Positions 1-6,816 of a DNA stretch of 64,000 nucleotides are shown piece after piece. The notes below the pieces were generated by a model. It saw only the letters and a program-made list of their open reading frames with translations, ran no database searches and was not told the DNA's origin. The DNA lies in the NCBI RefSeq assembly GCF_009498235.1, contig NZ_CP044205.1:3225389-3289388 (forward strand). Reading direction: 5' to 3'. Both the position numbers and the translations under genes were made by a program. Each line of letters starts with the position of its first letter. The first letter of the stretch is position 1. The stretch is from Candidatus Methylospira mobilis (lineage in GTDB: Bacteria; Pseudomonadota; Gammaproteobacteria; Methylococcales; Methylococcaceae).

Positions 1-605
1 ATGCCGCCATCAATAATGGCGGGTGCAATCGGCGCAGCCTTGACCGTCTCGCAGGCCTTGCACGCGTATTGCGGGCGGATATGGCGGTGGACAAAGAATT
101 TGGCCGGTTCGACATCCAGCTGTTCGGTGATGTCTTCGCCGATTTTGACCAAGTCTTTACCGCACTGTCCGCACAGGCAGGATTCCGGTTCGTGACGGTG
201 TTCGATGCGCGGCAAATGTTCTGGCAGCGGTTGACGGCCTGCGCGCGGACGCCTGGGTCTGGCGACGGTGGTGCAGGGTTGTTCTTCGACCAGCTGTTCG
301 ACTTGCGCTTCAACGGCGGAGAGGTCTTCGTTCCAGGTGTCTTCGAACAGATCGCGCTGCACAGCGGGCAGTGCTTCGCTTTTGACGCTGAAGCGGGTGC
401 GGCGCAGGATGCTGAGCTCCAGGGTCAGCGCCTCGATCTTGATGTCCTTGATACGAATTTCATCGTCCTTGGCTTTCAGCGTTGCGTCGAACTGCTGTTC
501 AGTTTCCTGCCGCGCCTGTTCGATCAACGAATCGATCGCCGATGCCAGCTGTGTTTTGGCCGCTGCTTCCAGATTCAGTTGATCGAGTTTAGCTTGTAAA
601 TTCAT
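1..605 (-). CDS. tnpC: IS66 transposase TnpC, N-terminal part (partial at window edge)
   Basis: Reading from the ATG at 605 gives about 201 residues before the window ends. The N-terminus (MNLQAKLDQLNLEAAAKTQL) begins a long coiled-coil/leucine-zipper-like region. It is followed by an RRTRFSVKSEAL-type segment and a zinc-finger stretch with the pattern C-x-C-x-x-C, as in the N-terminal zinc-finger domain of IS66 TnpC. The DDE catalytic core would lie beyond the left edge. In the family TnpC is the transposase proper, and TnpA and TnpB are accessory. No stop or frameshift is seen in the visible part. Confidence 0.88.
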   Translation of the reverse strand, partial: MNLQAKLDQLNLEAAAKTQLASAIDSLIEQARQETEQQFDATLKAKDDEIRIKDIKIEALTLELSILRRTRFSVKSEALPAVQRDLFEDTWNEDLSAVEAQVEQLVEEQPCTTVARPRRPRAGRQPLPEHLPRIEHRHEPESCLCGQCGKDLVKIGEDITEQLDVEPAKFFVHRHIRPQYACKACETVKAAPIAPAIIDGG

Positions 606-741
606 GGTGTTATTATACCCGATGCTCGGTAGGGAGTCACGCTGAAACCCGCATGAATGCTGGGTTTCAGCAGGTTTTTACGGAAAATGCAGGCGCTGTT
701 CAAGCCCGTAAATCCGCCGACGGGACAGACGACAAGCGCCG

Positions 742-1050
742 TCAATCGACCCCGGCAATCAGCCATTCCCATTGCGCGACTGTGAGAGAAACACAGGGCT
801 CTCCCGCCTTCGGCCCAATAAAGCGGCCCTCGTGCAAACGGCGCTGACATAACCACACTCCGGTGCCGTCCCACAGCAATACTTTGATGCGATTACCCGC
901 ACGATTGCGAAACACGAAGGCCGACCCCGCGCAAGGCGCATGTCCCAGCACCTGCTGCACATGGCTTGATAAACCGTCGATGCCGCGACGCATATCCACC
1001 GCCGCGACACTGAACCAAATCTGGACGGGATGAGCGATCAATCCAGACAT
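742..1050 (-). CDS. tnpB: IS66 accessory protein TnpB (Orf2 family)
   Basis: 102 residues, the normal length for IS66 Orf2/TnpB. It shows the family hallmarks: an early VDMRRGIDGL segment, then FVFRNRAGNRIKVLLWDGTGVWLCQRRLHEGRF-type core residues (read as RNRxxxRIKVLxWDxxGxWLxxKRLExGRF). It is required with TnpA and TnpC for transposition of several IS66 members, but its biochemical role is not settled. Its ATG at 1050 overlaps the end of tnpA by about 13 bp, which suggests translational coupling. Confidence 0.92.
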   Translation of the reverse strand: MSGLIAHPVQIWFSVAAVDMRRGIDGLSSHVQQVLGHAPCAGSAFVFRNRAGNRIKVLLWDGTGVWLCQRRLHEGRFIGPKAGEPCVSLTVAQWEWLIAGVD

Positions 1051-1364
1051 TGCAGCAGCTCCGCCAACCAGCGAGGAGAAGTCGACGTTGAGAGTTCCAG
1101 GGTGTACCCCTGTCTTGTCCGCAATAGCAGCGCATGCGCCGCCGGTTCAGCTACTTTATCAATCGATACCGGCAAAAAACCGGCGCGCGAAGGTGAAAGA
1201 GGGCGAACCGCGGATGCTTCGGCATCCAGATGCCGCACCCAGTAGTTGAAAGTAGCCGGCTTCAGCTCGTTCCGACGGCTATATTCGACCTGACTCAGGC
1301 CGCTGGCTCGCCACTGCTCGATATGGCGTATCTGCTCTGCTTGCTTGTTATTCATGCTATTCAT
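1038..1364 (-). CDS. tnpA: IS66 accessory protein TnpA (helix-turn-helix)
   Basis: About 108 residues. The start at 1364 was chosen because a GAGGAG ribosome-binding site precedes it. The N-terminal half (HIEQWRASGLSQVEYSRR...) matches the helix-turn-helix of IS66 TnpA proteins, which bind DNA. The C-terminal part is variable and acidic. It is the first gene of the element, and its coding region ends inside tnpB. There is no sign of damage. Confidence 0.88.
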   Translation of the reverse strand: MNSMNNKQAEQIRHIEQWRASGLSQVEYSRRNELKPATFNYWVRHLDAEASAVRPLSPSRAGFLPVSIDKVAEPAAHALLLRTRQGYTLELSTSTSPRWLAELLQCLD

Positions 1365-1420
1365 GCTTCGACTCCTCAAGGAAAATGCAAAGCATGACGG
1401 AAGACTTATTTTTTATGTAG

Positions 1421-1441
1421 ACGGGACGACTGGACGCTTAC
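1421..1441 (-). repeat. IS66 terminal inverted repeat (tnpA-side end)
   Basis: On the minus strand the sequence starts GTAAGCGTCCAGTCGTCCCG. GTAAGCG is the conserved outer end of IS66-family inverted repeats. It fixes the element boundary at 1441 to within one or two bases. The partner repeat lies outside the window. Confidence 0.8.
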
Positions 1442-1442
1442 C

Positions 1443-1589
1443 TTGAATCGGATACCCGATCCGGTATGGGTGGAGCCGAAAAAACGCCCGACGCTATGCT
1501 GCCCTTGTTGTGGCGGGGAAATGAAGATCGTGCGCACCGGCATCAAACCGGGATACGACCGCTTCACAATGGCGGAAGGAGCAGGATAG
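1443..1589 (+). pseudogene. cut-off C-terminal tail with a Cys-rich (zinc-ribbon-like) motif, possible transposase remnant
   Basis: An open frame enters directly from the IS66 end and stops at 1587–1589 after 48 residues. It contains the pattern CCPCCGGEM about a third of the way in, followed by a basic stretch. Short zinc-ribbon tails of this kind occur at the ends of IS91-type and other transposases. With no start codon and only the tail left, it looks like the 3' end of a gene interrupted by the IS66 element. The family assignment is tentative. Confidence 0.35.
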
Positions 1590-1858
1590 CGGGCAGCAAC
1601 AGCGGAGATGAACATGTAATCGCATCCACCCACCCGCGCGTCCCGTTACCGGCTCTGACTTCAGGCGCGGAAGGACGCGGCTGGCCTGAAAATGGTCTAA
1701 ACCGGGAGAATTCCACAGGGAAAGCTCGGTTCAATAAAAGCGTTGCTGCAACGGCAATGATGAAAAGGATAGAAAGGGCGCGAATGATGACCGAGCGCCC
1801 TCGAAAACCGAACTGCCCCAAAAGCTATTTCCATAGGAACCTCGTATCAACCGGGCTC
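1590..1858. other. stretch without a recognisable gene
   Basis: A minus-strand frame at 1564–1821 with a TTG start could encode an 85-residue peptide with one hydrophobic segment. It would begin about 37 bases beyond the attC site, as a cassette gene might. There is no convincing ribosome-binding site or family resemblance, so it is not called as a gene. Confidence 0.4.
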
Positions 1859-1921
1859 GTCCAACAAACGGTTCAGATTGTGGCTCGCTTCGCGATCACA
1901 ATCTAACCTTACTCGTTAGGC
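1859..1921 (+). other. integron-type attC recombination site (site 1)
   Basis: 63 bp bounded by GTCCAAC (fits RYYYAAC) and GTTAGGC (fits GTTRRRY). The interior folds into a hairpin: GGTTCAGATTGTG at 1871–1883 pairs with CACAATCTAACC at 1898–1909, leaving one unpaired C in the 5' arm. That unpaired base and the AA after the first core box match known attC architecture. By the unpaired-base rule the site points along the plus strand, opposite to the other two attC sites here. Confidence 0.75.
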
Positions 1922-2008
1922 CGAAATAGCCAACAACACTGAATCTAGCAATGAACAGAAAAGCCAGAGGCGAAATCAGTGCGTATCATTTATTTGCTGC
2001 GCATGTAT

Positions 2009-2350
2009 TTAGCGAATTACCTCAATATATTTCTCGCTTTGTTCAATAGCTACCCCAGATTTTACAAAAATCTGCCCAACTACATGTACATAGCATGGAT
2101 GATTCTTTGCATGTTCAGGAAAATGTTCGCGAAAATAGTTTCCATCATATTTTTCTCCTAAACTAATGGGTTTAAAGCAGTTTTCAAGCATCTCCCAAGT
2201 AACTTTTATGTAATTTAACTCGCCAACTTGTACTGTAATAACCTCTTCGTCTATAGATTTAACTATGCGATATTCTGACTTATTTGTATTAATATCTGTG
2301 TTTTGTACAATTTCTGATTCAATAAGTTTTTTTGCTGACGCCCAATCCAT
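2009..2350 (-). CDS. cassette-borne hypothetical protein (113 aa)
   Basis: Start ATG at 2350, preceded by a GAGAG-type ribosome-binding site and lying about 45 bases inside the TAGGC boundary of the split attC site. The product starts MDWASAKKLIESEIVQNTD and is soluble, acidic and compact, with no signal peptide or membrane segment. I do not recognise a family. The A+T content is clearly higher than in the core genes of this window, as is common for integron cassettes. An attC site lies 88 bases past the stop, although its apparent orientation is reversed. Function unknown. Confidence 0.7.
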   Translation of the reverse strand: MDWASAKKLIESEIVQNTDINTNKSEYRIVKSIDEEVITVQVGELNYIKVTWEMLENCFKPISLGEKYDGNYFREHFPEHAKNHPCYVHVVGQIFVKSGVAIEQSEKYIEVIR

Positions 2351-2436
2351 CTTAATTCTCTCATTTTTACTATGTACCTTGACGATCCATTGCCTAATCG
2401 GGATAGGAAGAAGCCTCGCGGCCCCTCCCCCCCACA

Positions 2437-2467
2437 ACACCGGACATACGGGTCACGTATCCGGCGT
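2437..2467 (-). ncRNA. group II intron domain V hairpin
   Basis: On the minus strand a 31-nt hairpin has a lower helix ACGCCGGA/TCCGGTGT, a two-base bulge, an upper helix TACG/CGTA and a small loop. This is the size and shape of group II domain V, the catalytic heart of the ribozyme. It lies about 40 nt before the proposed 3' splice site, with room for domain VI. It looks intact, so splicing supported by another intron's maturase is conceivable. Confidence 0.6.
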
Positions 2468-2494
2468 TTCGATGATCGACAATTCTGCCATGCT

Positions 2495-3714
2495 TTAGCG
2501 CGTAACGCATAAAGATGGCAGCCCCATGTTGCTGAACGTTTTCGCCGGCAGCGCAAGATTCAACGCCGGTGTTTTCGATAGCCGCCACGGCCCGTGCGCG
2601 GATTTGCTGGTATTCCAGGCTTCCCGCACCGTTACGCCGCGTTTGCGCAACTCCCGATATCCGGCGCTCCCCCATTGTTTCCACTGGTAGCATCTCAGTC
2701 GGCGTCGTATCCACTTGTCGATCTCCCGCAGAGGGCTCAGTACTTCGGCGATGCCGAAATACGCTTTCCAACCAAGCAGGGCGGTTCTTAGCTCGGCGAT
2801 GATGTCGATCAAGCGGCGGCCTCGGGTTCGACGCGTCAGGTCGCGAATCCGGTTTTTGAGTTTCGCCAGTGACGGTTCCGACACTTTGAGCCGGGCATCT
2901 CCCCGGCTTAGCGTAAACCCTAAAAATTTCCGGTTCCATGGCCTGTCCACCGCACTTTTTCGTTCATTTTCATCGAGTACCACGTTGGCCGGTACCGGCG
3001 ATAGGGGCCCGCCTTGCGGCACGCCCTGCGTTGTCGGTACGATAAGGGTGTCGATGCGCACGCCCGTTTTCAGGTAGGTGTTGATCAGGCGCAACAGCGC
3101 TCGATCCGGTACGTGACGTTGAAGACGGTTCATCAGCCGGTCATGGTTGACGCGGTCGAAGAAGGCCTCCAGGTCCATGTCCACCACCCAGCGGTAGCTG
3201 TCGCGGACTTGCTTCTGTATTTCGCGCACGGCCTGATGGGCCGAGCGTTCGGGACGAAAGCCGTAACTGTGACGGTGAAAGTGCGGTTCCCATTGCGCGC
3301 TGACAACTTGCGCAATGGCTTGCTGGATAAAGCGGTCCACTGCCGTTGTATACCCAGCGGTCGGGTTTTTCCATCGGCTTTGGGTATCTCCACGCGCAAT
3401 ACCGGCTTGGGGCGATACACGCCTGCTACCAGTTGCGCGCGGATTTCCAGCCAGTGCTGTTTGAGGTAGACCGGGAGTTCTTCGACGGTCATGCCGTCGA
3501 TTCCCGGCGCGCCTTTGTTCTGGCGGACTCGCTTGAGGGCGCGCTGCAGGTTGTCGCGTGCAAGCACGCGTTCCAGCAATCCGACAGGGTTTGCGGACTC
3601 GGATAATTCAGACTCTCCAACACCGGGTTCATCGCACGGCTGGGCCGCGCCCGGCTCAGGCCGGTTGTCAGATGCTATCCCGTTGTTCTTCATCTCGATA
3701 CCCTCGTCGTTCAT
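2495..3714 (-). pseudogene. ltrA-like: group II intron reverse transcriptase/maturase, doubly disrupted
   Basis: The N-terminal frame (from 3714) carries the GAPGIDGMTVEEL and KADGKTRPLGI motifs of group II intron reverse transcriptases. A missing base near 3348 (ATAC-AACGG where ATACCAACGG is expected) then shifts the frame. The second frame continues with VDRFIQQAI, YGFRPERSAHQAV, DLEAFFDRVNHD, QGVPQGGPLSP and a C-terminal maturase segment. A further in-frame gap follows: VVLDE runs straight into ERKSAVDRPW. This removes roughly 50 residues that in the family include the catalytic YADD box. The protein cannot be an active reverse transcriptase. Whether any maturase activity remains is doubtful because of the frameshift. 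Confidence 0.9.
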
Positions 3715-4205
3715 CGTTCGGGCCTTCGACTGGGGCCAACCAGCCTACTATGCCCTCGGCTGACTCCTGCCCGGCGGTCAGAATCGCTTGCGCGTTTCTC
3801 AGTGCGGCTTTGCCGCACACCGGGCAGGCCTCCCGCGGTAAGACACGAAACTTTCCTCGCGTAGACGCCGGATTTACAAAATACATCCCTATCGCAGATG
3901 GAGGGCTTTATGGTCACGTGCCCACTTGCCCCGAATGTATCACGCCTCATATCCGGTTTTTGTTCATCGCCCCGCGATTTCGCCTTGGACTTCCTCCAGA
4001 CCCCGCCTCGCGACGACGCCCTTGCCCTTTGGCTAACCTTCGGCTCTGCGTAAACCTGGTATCGGGACTTTCACCCGACTAGTTTCGTGCCATGCACGGC
4101 ACACACGTCTGAATTCACCGGCCTGCGCGGCTTTTCGCGCAGGTCCGGTGGAATGATGGGTTAGGCGCAAGTTCTCAATCAGCACGTTCTGCATTTCCCC
4201 TAGTG

Positions 4206-4865
4206 CTACTTGATTTTAAGTTGCTCCAATTTCCCACCCGGGCCTTCCCATTCCTTTGCAATCTGTAAAGCGACCTCTTTGGGAAAAATGTCTGAAACCA
4301 TGATCCAGTCGTATTCATCCAATGTCGCTAGCAACGTTGCGTTGTGCTCAACCACATCTGGAGTAACCGTGTCCGGTGTCTTAAGTCCTTCTAGGGGAAG
4401 TTCCTCCTCTGAGTATTCCTCTACCCCATTGAGGCATCTGCCAATCTTTAAGTAGCATGAGCCAGGGACGGTAATCATTCGAATACTAAAAATATTTGGA
4501 TCGAGAAACTTAGGAAATCGCGATCTAAGCATTGGCAGAGCATCGTCGATTGCGGCGGGTAGAGCTGGGGCGACGGGATATTTCTGTGCGATATCAATCA
4601 ATGCACAAATTGCTAGTTTCGGTGGCACATAAAAGAATTCCCTTCTCTTATTAACGCGATAGGCAGAGAAGTGTGCGTGAATTTCTCTTTCAGCCTCATC
4701 TACGTCATTAACGAGCATGTCGTACAGGACAATAAAGTCGGTCGGGACACCTGTAGCTGAAGAAATATTGCGAGCTCGTCTCTCCGAGGTGTCTTCGGTT
4801 AGCCCAATCTTGACCATATTGGGGAATGACGGGTTCAGCAGAACATAGATGAAGCCATTGGCCAT
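4206..4865 (-). CDS. cassette-borne GIY-YIG family protein (T5orf172/MUG113-like)
   Basis: 219 residues. The first ~80 (GFIYVLLNP..., VKIGLTEDTSERRARNIS, ATGVPTDF, EREIHAHFSAYRVNKRREFF) match the T5orf172 branch of the GIY-YIG nuclease superfamily, with the GIY-equivalent FIYV and the conserved KIG, R, E and H positions. The remaining ~130 residues are not recognised. Such proteins occur in phages and mobile DNA, and some cut DNA; activity here is not shown. The ATG at 4865 lies 38 bases after the preceding attC site, and the stop is 40 bases before its own attC site. That is textbook cassette layout, and expression probably depends on read-through from upstream. Confidence 0.8.
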   Translation of the reverse strand: MANGFIYVLLNPSFPNMVKIGLTEDTSERRARNISSATGVPTDFIVLYDMLVNDVDEAEREIHAHFSAYRVNKRREFFYVPPKLAICALIDIAQKYPVAPALPAAIDDALPMLRSRFPKFLDPNIFSIRMITVPGSCYLKIGRCLNGVEEYSEEELPLEGLKTPDTVTPDVVEHNATLLATLDEYDWIMVSDIFPKEVALQIAKEWEGPGGKLEQLKIK

Positions 4866-5326
4866 TATGATTTTCTGTTAGTGCTTGAGTTTTGTATGTG
4901 GCGCCTAACGTTTGACGTGAGGGGCGGCCGGAGCCGGAGGGAACCCAAAGCGCAGCCTTGGGCCGTCCCGCTCGACGGAATTGTTGGGCTCCACGCTCTC
5001 ACATCCAAATATCCACTTGGTAGTATCCAGCAGGGATTCAGCATATTTGTTACCCCCATTGAGTCACAGATACTGAGTCGCCCTCTCTCTAAGAAGAAAA
5101 ACGGATCAACGAAGGCTCGAACACAGTCAGAGAACTCGTTAATCGCGTGAGTCAGATTCATCAGAAGCGCGAAATTGTTGCTCTGCCATGCTTCAGAGCG
5201 ACCCGCGTATTGTGCGTAGTCGTCACGCCAGACCTTCTTCCAAGTCTTATCCTCTTGATAGAAACCCGCATCTGCACGCGGCGATGCAAGAGTCATATAG
5301 TGATCTGCATAGAAGAAATATAACAT
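4865..5326 (-). CDS. cassette-borne hypothetical protein reading into attC
   Basis: The ATG at 5326 was chosen because it starts just after the stop of the dehydrogenase gene at 5331. The frame could extend further up, but only as overlap with that gene. The product (MLYFFYADHYMTLASP..., then KTWKKVWRDDYAQYAGRSEAW) is of unknown family. It is rich in aromatic residues and has no clear signal peptide. The last ~40 residues are translated from the attC site and the next cassette, because no stop occurs before 4865. The true C-terminus may therefore have been lost by a late frameshift, or the tail may simply be tolerated. Confidence in the exact product is modest. Confidence 0.5.
   Translation of the reverse strand: MLYFFYADHYMTLASPRADAGFYQEDKTWKKVWRDDYAQYAGRSEAWQSNNFALLMNLTHAINEFSDCVRAFVDPFFFLERGRLSICDSMGVTNMLNPCWILPSGYLDVRAWSPTIPSSGTAQGCALGSLRLRPPLTSNVRRHIQNSSTNRKS
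4903..4989 (-). other. attC recombination site (site 3)
   Basis: Minus strand: GCCCAAC at 4989–4983 and GTTAGGC at 4909–4903. Between them, partly paired arms (CGTCGAGCGGGACGGCC against GGCCGCCCCTCACG) leave unpaired C, C and A in the first arm. AA follows the first box and CAAAC precedes the last, both typical. Length 87 bp. It separates the orphan gene at 4865–5326 from the GIY-YIG cassette. Confidence 0.8.
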
Positions 5327-5330
5327 CCCG

Positions 5331-6449
5331 CTACCGGTAACTAATCCGGTAGACCGCACCGGCCAGATCGTCGGAAACCAGCAGCGCGCCGTCCGGCATT
5401 TCCAGTATATCAACCGGACGCCCGGAAGCCTTGCCATCGGCATGCAGCCAGCCCGAGGCGAAAACCTCTTCAGCTACCGGTTTTCCATCCTTGAACCGCA
5501 CCAGCGCCACGCGATAGCCTTGCGGCTGCGTGCGGTTCCACGAACCGTGCTGCGCGACAAACAACTGACCTTGATAATTGGCGGGGAACTGTTTGCCCTG
5601 GTAGAAACGTATGCCCAGCGGGGCGACATGCGCCGGAAACTTCCAGGCCGGCGGCTCGAACTCAGCACAGGCATGCTGCCCGCCGTATTCGGGATCGGCG
5701 ATATTGCCGGCATGGCACCATGGGTAACCGAAATGCTGGCCTGCATGCGCCACATGATTCAGTTCGTCCGCCGGCGCGTCGTCGCCGAGATAATCGCGTC
5801 CGTTATCGGTTGCATACAACTCGCCGGCTCCGGGCAGCCAATCGAAGCCTACCGAATTGCGTAAGCCTTTGGCATAAACTTCGAAACGACTGCCATCCGG
5901 ATTCATCCGCGTCAGAGCGGTAAATATTTCGTTTGAAGGAAGACAGATATTGCACGGCGCGCCTACCGGCACGTAAAGCTTATGGTCGGGTCCGACGCGC
6001 AGGTATTTCCAGCCGTGGTGTTTTTCGTTCGGAAAACCGGAATACACCGGCTCGAACGACGCGTTGCCGTCCAGATGACGCACCACGTCCTTGATCTTGA
6101 TGATGCGATGCAGTTCGGCTATGTAAAGATCGCCCTGATACCAGGCTACCCCGTTGGGAACATTGAGTCCCTGAATGATCGTGCGCACCGTTTCGGCATG
6201 CCCATCGCGATCCCTGTCCTGCAGGGCATAGACATTGCCTTCGGTCATGGTGCCAACGTAAACCGTTCCATCGTCACCCAGTGCAAGCGATCTGGCGTTG
6301 GGGGTCTGGTCGGAATAGCGCGTAATATGAAAACCGGCCGGGACGTCGATTCCCGGAATATCTCCGGGCAACGCTTCCGCCTGAACCAGATGCGATAGTC
6401 CCAGCAATGCAAGAGGCGACAGTACGGCTATAAATCGCGATTTATACAT
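5331..6449 (-). CDS. PQQ-dependent sugar dehydrogenase-family protein (sorbosone dehydrogenase-like), exported
   Basis: 372 residues with an N-terminal signal peptide (MYKSRFIAVLSPLALLGLSH..., likely cut after QAEA). The rest is a six-bladed beta-propeller of the soluble glucose/sorbosone dehydrogenase type: repeated NARSLALGDDGTVYVGT, LNVPNGVAWYQGDLYIAE, GLRNSVGFDW, PADELNHV, GQHFGYPWC and FVAQHGSWNRT motifs. Family members oxidise sugars or aldehydes in the periplasm with PQQ, but many homologues have no known substrate. A good ribosome-binding site (AAGGGG) precedes the ATG. It lies 25 bp downstream of erpA on the same strand and could be co-transcribed. Its 3' end directly abuts the cassette array. 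Confidence 0.85.
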   Translation of the reverse strand: MYKSRFIAVLSPLALLGLSHLVQAEALPGDIPGIDVPAGFHITRYSDQTPNARSLALGDDGTVYVGTMTEGNVYALQDRDRDGHAETVRTIIQGLNVPNGVAWYQGDLYIAELHRIIKIKDVVRHLDGNASFEPVYSGFPNEKHHGWKYLRVGPDHKLYVPVGAPCNICLPSNEIFTALTRMNPDGSRFEVYAKGLRNSVGFDWLPGAGELYATDNGRDYLGDDAPADELNHVAHAGQHFGYPWCHAGNIADPEYGGQHACAEFEPPAWKFPAHVAPLGIRFYQGKQFPANYQGQLFVAQHGSWNRTQPQGYRVALVRFKDGKPVAEEVFASGWLHADGKASGRPVDILEMPDGALLVSDDLAGAVYRISYR

Positions 6450-6474
6450 ATCAGCCCCTTCGATAGGACATTAC

Positions 6475-6816
6475 CTACACGGAAAACGAAGAACCGCAGC
6501 CGCAGGTAGTGCTTGCATTAGGATTACGGATCACGAATTGAGAGCCGGAAACGTCTTCCTTATAATCGATTTCCGCGCCGCTCAGGTATTGTATGCTCAT
6601 TGCATCAATCAAGACCTTCACGCCGTTTTTCTGAATTTCGGTATCGTCTTCATTGGCCGACTCGTCAAACGTGAATCCGTATTGAAAGCCGGAACACCCG
6701 CCGCCCTGCACATAAACGCGCAGCATCAAATCAGGATTACCTTCTTCGGCAATCAACTCGCTGACTTTGGCCGCAGCAGTATCGGAGAAAATGATGGATT
6801 CGGATGATTGCGTCAT
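6475..6816 (-). CDS. erpA: ErpA iron-sulfur cluster insertion protein (A-type carrier)
   Basis: 113 residues from the ATG at 6816. An upstream in-frame start would add 16 residues not typical of the family. It belongs to the HesB/IscA/ErpA family, with three conserved cysteines at about C41, C105 and C107 (GGGCSGF and TCGCGSSF) that hold a [4Fe-4S] or [2Fe-2S] cluster. ErpA hands clusters to target proteins; in E. coli these include the isoprenoid enzymes IspG and IspH. Length and motifs fit ErpA better than IscA, but the distinction rests on similarity only. Confidence 0.88.
   Translation of the reverse strand: MTQSSESIIFSDTAAAKVSELIAEEGNPDLMLRVYVQGGGCSGFQYGFTFDESANEDDTEIQKNGVKVLIDAMSIQYLSGAEIDYKEDVSGSQFVIRNPNASTTCGCGSSFSV

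Larger units (their letters stand above)
1..1441 (-). mobile_element. IS66-family insertion sequence (partial, runs off left edge)
   Basis: Three minus-strand genes lie in the order tnpA, tnpB, tnpC typical of IS66 elements. The end at 1441 is marked by a terminal repeat that reads GTAAGCG inward, the usual IS66 start. The other end lies left of the window, so target duplication cannot be checked here; the 8 bp next to this end (1442–1449) are where a duplicate would begin. The element abuts a cut-off reading frame at 1443, so it probably landed in another mobile gene. Stretch 606–741, between tnpB and tnpC, holds no gene. Confidence 0.9.
2397..4104 (-). mobile_element. group IIC-type intron inserted in an attC site
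   Basis: On the minus strand the intron begins GTGTGCCGTGCATGG at 4104, which is a group II GTGYG 5' end. It ends ...CCTATCCCGAT at 2397. A reverse-transcriptase gene sits in the middle and a domain-V hairpin lies near the 3' end. Joining the flanks (ACGT at 4108–4105 and TAGGC at 2396–2392) rebuilds a perfect attC core box, GTTAGGC, so the intron went in between the two Ts. Insertion at attC next to a DNA hairpin is the known habit of class C-attC introns. Length 1,708 bp. The intron protein is broken, so it cannot move by itself. Confidence 0.85.
2392..4166 (-). other. attC site (site 2) split by the group II intron
   Basis: Without the intron the minus strand reads GCCTAAC (4166–4160), two arms forming a strong hairpin (CACCGGACCTGCGCG against CGCGCAGGCCGGTG), then CAGACGT and TAGGC. 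The outer boxes are perfect inverses, GCCTAAC and GTTAGGC. Unpaired C and A in the first arm put the site in minus-strand orientation. It lies 40 bp past the stop of the GIY-YIG gene (4206), which makes it that cassette's recombination site. The segment 2397–4104 inside these coordinates is the intron. Confidence 0.82.

Noticed and set aside
69..599. Plus-strand open frames opposite the IS66 tnpC region
   Set aside because: The minus strand encodes a clear TnpC N-terminus; the plus-strand frames have no family features and are shadows.
1466..1906. 146-codon plus-strand frame running toward the first attC site
   Set aside because: It overlaps the Cys-rich tail in another frame, has no ribosome-binding site and its composition looks random.
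2009..2440. Longer version of the cassette orphan starting at 2440
   Set aside because: The extra N-terminus would be translated from the intron's 3' end; the ATG at 2350 has its own ribosome-binding site and lies inside the cassette.
4865..5443. Longer start for the cassette orphan inside the dehydrogenase gene
   Set aside because: The added 39 residues only overlap the dehydrogenase coding region in another frame; the ATG at 5326 is simpler.
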